From: Polytrichum commune
Taxonomy: Eukaryota; Streptophyta; Polytrichopsida; Polytrichales; Polytrichaceae
Length of the DNA: 64,000 bases
Assembly (NCBI GenBank): GCA_950295325.1
Contig: OX485803.1
Location: 48,253,554 to 48,317,553 of the forward strand
Direction: 5' to 3'
The notes under the pieces were generated by a model. That model made no database searches, was not told where the DNA came from, and saw nothing but the letters and a program-made list of their open reading frames with translations. Both the position numbers and the translations under genes were made by a program. Shown piece after piece: positions 60,618 to 64,000 of the stretch (its first letter is position 1; each line of letters begins with the position of its first letter).

Positions 60618-62172
60618 CATGAATTCAAGCAATGCAATTCAAACAACATTTTTGTAAGACTGGCAAAGCCAATGTTTGAGGGGTCTACCTATGACAAATG
60701 ATTAGAACCTTGTTTTTATATCTCACTTAGTTTGACATTGAATATGATATACCATGTTGATTAGAGTGACCCACACGACTTGTTATGTGACAACAAATGT
60801 TAATCCTATGTCACCTTCTTTGATTGCTACCTAGTGATTGCAACCCGACTACAAGATTGTTAACATGGGTTGATTATAAACAGTGTCGCCCACGCTAAAT
60901 CAGATGTTTAGAGTAGTTATAGTGAGTGCTCGATCTTCCACGTTGGTTCAATATATCTCAGATATTTCCAACTACAATCTACAAGAACATCTAGAGTTTC
61001 AACCATGTCTTGATCGGATCTGCGCTCTTAAGCTAGTACTATAGGCAATGTACCCAACCCAGCACCAGCCGCCACGTACAAGGGCACTACTGCGTACAGA
61101 TTTCTCATCAGAAGTATGATTAGTTGGTGGATTCCCGACTTTGCAGAATCTTCCATGTTCATCAAGAGAATTAACTTTCCAGGTGAAACTGAAGAGTATT
61201 AAAGCTTGCAGTCAGTACTGCTGCAATAGTACCATCAATCGACATGGTTCAAACTTCTAGTTAGTAGTCTTGCATGATCTCTCTAGTATGCATAAGTTTG
61301 GAGCAGTTTCAGACTACCATAAACCTGGTATTGAATCTGTACCGACTCCCCAATCAAGGGAGGTGGGAATACAAACTAGGGCCCACAATGCAGGTTTGAT
61401 GAAAGTAGATTATAATCTCCCGGCTTCACTTACGTACGAAGCTTGTAAGCTTTACATGAGATTTTGCTTCAAGAGGACCGTCATGGATCATGATACCCTA
61501 GCCTTCTGGCTTTCTTGTATTCGCTTCACTCCGCCGTTTGGTAGCGGTGCATTTATCCATACTAGTTTCAGAGCTCATTCTCTCGAGGGAGGTTCGCTTT
61601 CACTTCTACGAGTTTAAGAGAACCCATGTGAAAAGGTACAGTGTGAGGAGTAGTTGGTGTTTTGCTAGTGCATCGATGAGCTTGGGTGATGAGTCCTGAT
61701 CCTCAACTAGAATAAGTTAGACCTGATCGGTTTCCTAGAAACATCCCTATTCCTGCAACATGAGGAAGAATGCTGATAATACATCTTGTGGGTGTGTCTT
61801 AATTCTTGGCTCCTACTTGATTTTGGCACTGGCTTTGGCCTTGTGCCTCCAACTCCAAAAACAAACAAATGAAAACTGATGCTGCTGGCATCCTCCGAGT
61901 TTTCTACGGAGGCAGAGCAACGACTTGTGGCGCCTTTCCGATACTGTTGTGGTGGCAGGATGTGCGGGCATTCTCCTGAGAATAGGATGTAAATATATTT
62001 GGCAGGGGAATGAAGCATGGAATCCCTCTAGGGTTAATTCTGCCAAAGACAGGTGGATCATGAGCTGTGTTCACCTCCAAATGACATAGACAAGAGGTGC
62101 TGGATCTAAATTTGAAGTAACTTACCAGCTCCAAGCTTTGTTTAGCAGCTCATGATCGTGTTCACTTTCTAG
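60618..62172. other. Spacer with unrecognised ORFs
   Basis: The open frame at 61270-61617 (115 codons) is the most evenly composed of the spacer frames, but it shows no domain, and I would not call it a gene without transcript support. Confidence 0.3.
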
Positions 62173-62538
62173 CTAAGAGCCAGTGCACACGGAGTCCCAA
62201 GTCACTTGAGGTCCATCCGTGCAATCTCAACCGTTGAGAGCATGGAAGTTGAAACTTACCGCTTCACAAGGGGTTCCAAGTCCTGCGTCCCAAAGTATGA
62301 CATGGATGCCTACATGACGACACTTTTTTGGAGGTGAGGTTTGGGACTTGTGTTCAGAGTTGGGTCAAGCAAAAAGCTAGACTCAACTCTCAACCAAGTC
62401 CCATGAACATCTTTTGCATAAAATAACAAAGATCCAACGTTAATGATAAATAAAATTATTTTAGTGTTATCTTGAGGCTCAAAAGTCGAGGCTTTGCCTC
62501 CATGTTGGGACTTGGGACTCCACGTGACCCGGCCCTAA
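62173..62538. mobile_element. 366-bp TIR element with GAGTCCCAAGTC ends
   Basis: The left end (CACACGGAGTCCCAAGTCAC) and right end (GGGACTTGGGACTCCACGTG) are inverted over about 27 bp at roughly 80%. A possible short CTAA flank duplication is too weak to rely on. Confidence 0.55.
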
Positions 62539-63023
62539 TAGTGGCCACAGCGCGACGCCCACCTCTTTGAGCTGGAAGATACCCCAAGCAATGTAGATTT
62601 ATTGAAATATGTGAAGGAGCCAACATGGCGATGACCGCCTCAACATACTAGCCTACTTTCACCAACGTTTTGGAGGGATTTTCTTATTCATCTATAATCA
62701 AGCTTATTTTAGAATATGGTGGTGAAATCCTCCTTCAAGATTGTTTCTTAAAATTTGGTGATTGCATCTATGAGTATTCTTGGAGTATGCAATGGGATAT
62801 TCGAGAATCAATTCAAGTATTTGGAGAAACTTTGCCAAATTATCTTACACTGACTACAAGACCACATCCAAGCCATCCGTTCACAATGCCCCATCTGGTC
62901 ATAGAACCATTCAGACAACCTGAACAATATTTTGATGGATGAAGTTTTAGAGGATGAATAATCAATGTTTGCATAATGAAGCAACTGGTTATATTTAATT
63001 GCATTGCACTCGTGTTCATCGAA

Positions 63024-63115
63024 AAGGGCTTGGGTGTTGTGGTTAAAACCCCTTGCACTACCATTTGGGAAGGAGGAGATAGGGGTTTGACTCCCCTTGC
63101 CTTCACACCCTCAAG
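63024..63115 (+). mobile_element. tRNA-derived SINE-like fragment
   Basis: A box-A-like TGTGGTTAAAACC (about 63037-63049) and a box-B-like GGGGTTTGACTCCCC (63082-63096) are spaced as in a tRNA-type pol III promoter. No cloverleaf closes, so it is more likely a SINE head than a tRNA gene. The 3' tail was not identified. Confidence 0.45.
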
Positions 63116-64000
63116 ATAGCCTTTCGTGGATTATTCATTTGGGTTTTCCCATCCTAGGCTTTGCGAGAAGATGAAGGTGGAAAATCCATCTAACATGAAG
63201 TTTTATAGACTTTGCTCGAGGGAGAGAGAAGTCAAGAGCTGAGGCGACGTAGTAGCCTTCAGATAAGGGAGAATGTTATCGTCGGTGGAGATCTACTCTA
63301 CCCACGATCGCATGGGAGGCATTCACAATGCGTGAATGACGCGGGAGGCACCCACAACCATTACCAAGGTAAAGGAAGTCTAGTAAGAAAAATGACCTCC
63401 ATAGGTGGTTTATTCAACTCAAGTGGGTCCCGTTACCCGAATCCGGAGCCTCTAACAGTAATTTCTGGATCGAATTGTCCAAAAAGAAACCTACATGCTA
63501 TAATTGAACTGCCTGCGTTTTCACCTCGGGTAATAGGGATAGGCCTGGCCACTAATAGCTGCCCCATGTGAACCTGCTCAAATAATTACATAATAAGTTA
63601 GTTTGAATTGCTACAATCGACCGCGTCCCTTGCGAACCAACAAGTACCTGCCCACTTGTTTTTAGTTCGTCTGAATGACAAAATAAGAAATAACTCGGTA
63701 TCACTGTAACTTTAGTGTTTACCAGGTCAGAATTGCAGACCTTGTAAACAATTGTACAGTGCTTTCTTGGAGGGAATTGTTATGGGGCCGCGATATTTAT
63801 TCCAGAATTGTCTGTAAAACTTAGACTCATGTTGATGAGCTGTGAAAAGATTTGTGAGATTCTGAGCAACCTGATCACCTCAAGAACTGAAGCCGATTGA
63901 TCGAGTACTAACTTCATGCAACCTGTGCCTTCACAAATATGTCACGAATTGGCATTCGATTCCAGCAAGTCGCGACACTCCATGCATGTGCAACAATACA
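63116..64000. other. Terminal spacer
   Basis: The open frame at 63212-63571 has no recognised domain. Nothing else supported. Confidence 0.3.

Noticed and set aside
61270-61617. 115-codon open frame as a possible gene
   Set aside because: No domain, no splice or promoter context, and frames of this length are expected in spacer DNA.

Overview
The window is nuclear DNA of a land plant. Two multi-exon genes have GT-AG introns and clear plant-type products. They are followed by long gene-poor DNA packed with short inverted-repeat transposons, LINE-type debris and a dead Ty1/copia remnant. Wide gene spacing, moderate introns (about 80-1300 bp) and a RING/coiled-coil/WD40 gene that I cannot match to a standard flowering-plant gene hint at a seed-free plant. 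That placement is a guess. Nothing organellar or bacterial was recognised.

Layout. 1-7973 (+): 21 exons of a RAD5A-type HIRAN/SNF2/RING helicase, whose 5' end lies outside the window. 9251-about 14945: a tandem array of six diverged units of 0.8-1.0 kb in an alternating A-B-A-B-A-B order. Each unit carries a conserved core of about 110 bp able to fold as RNA, and the last unit is split by a nested foldback transposon (14262-14868). 15100-20500: repeats, a hairpin-rich LTR-like stretch, and a broken minus-strand ORF resembling a PIF/Harbinger accessory protein. 20650-26423 (+): promoter, long leader and five exons of a 628-residue RING/coiled-coil/WD40 protein. 26.4-63 kb: no confident cellular gene, but many datable insertions. 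These include TIR elements with 9-bp, 11-bp, TA and TAA target duplications, several large palindromes, two fragments of one CA-rich LINE family, a copia pol remnant with a mutated catalytic motif, a miRNA-like perfect 32-bp hairpin, and a tRNA-derived SINE-like piece at 63.0 kb.

How the genes fit. The helicase is expected to act in the template-switch branch of post-replication repair, using its RING to extend ubiquitin chains on PCNA. The second gene has the domain order of a substrate-selecting E3 ligase: RING, then coiled coil, then a seven-bladed propeller. They share a strand and RING-type E3 chemistry, but nothing shows that they are functionally linked.

Most likely to be new: the A/B tandem array with its structured core, the RING/coiled-coil/WD40 gene, and the 81-nt hairpin at 32180-32260.
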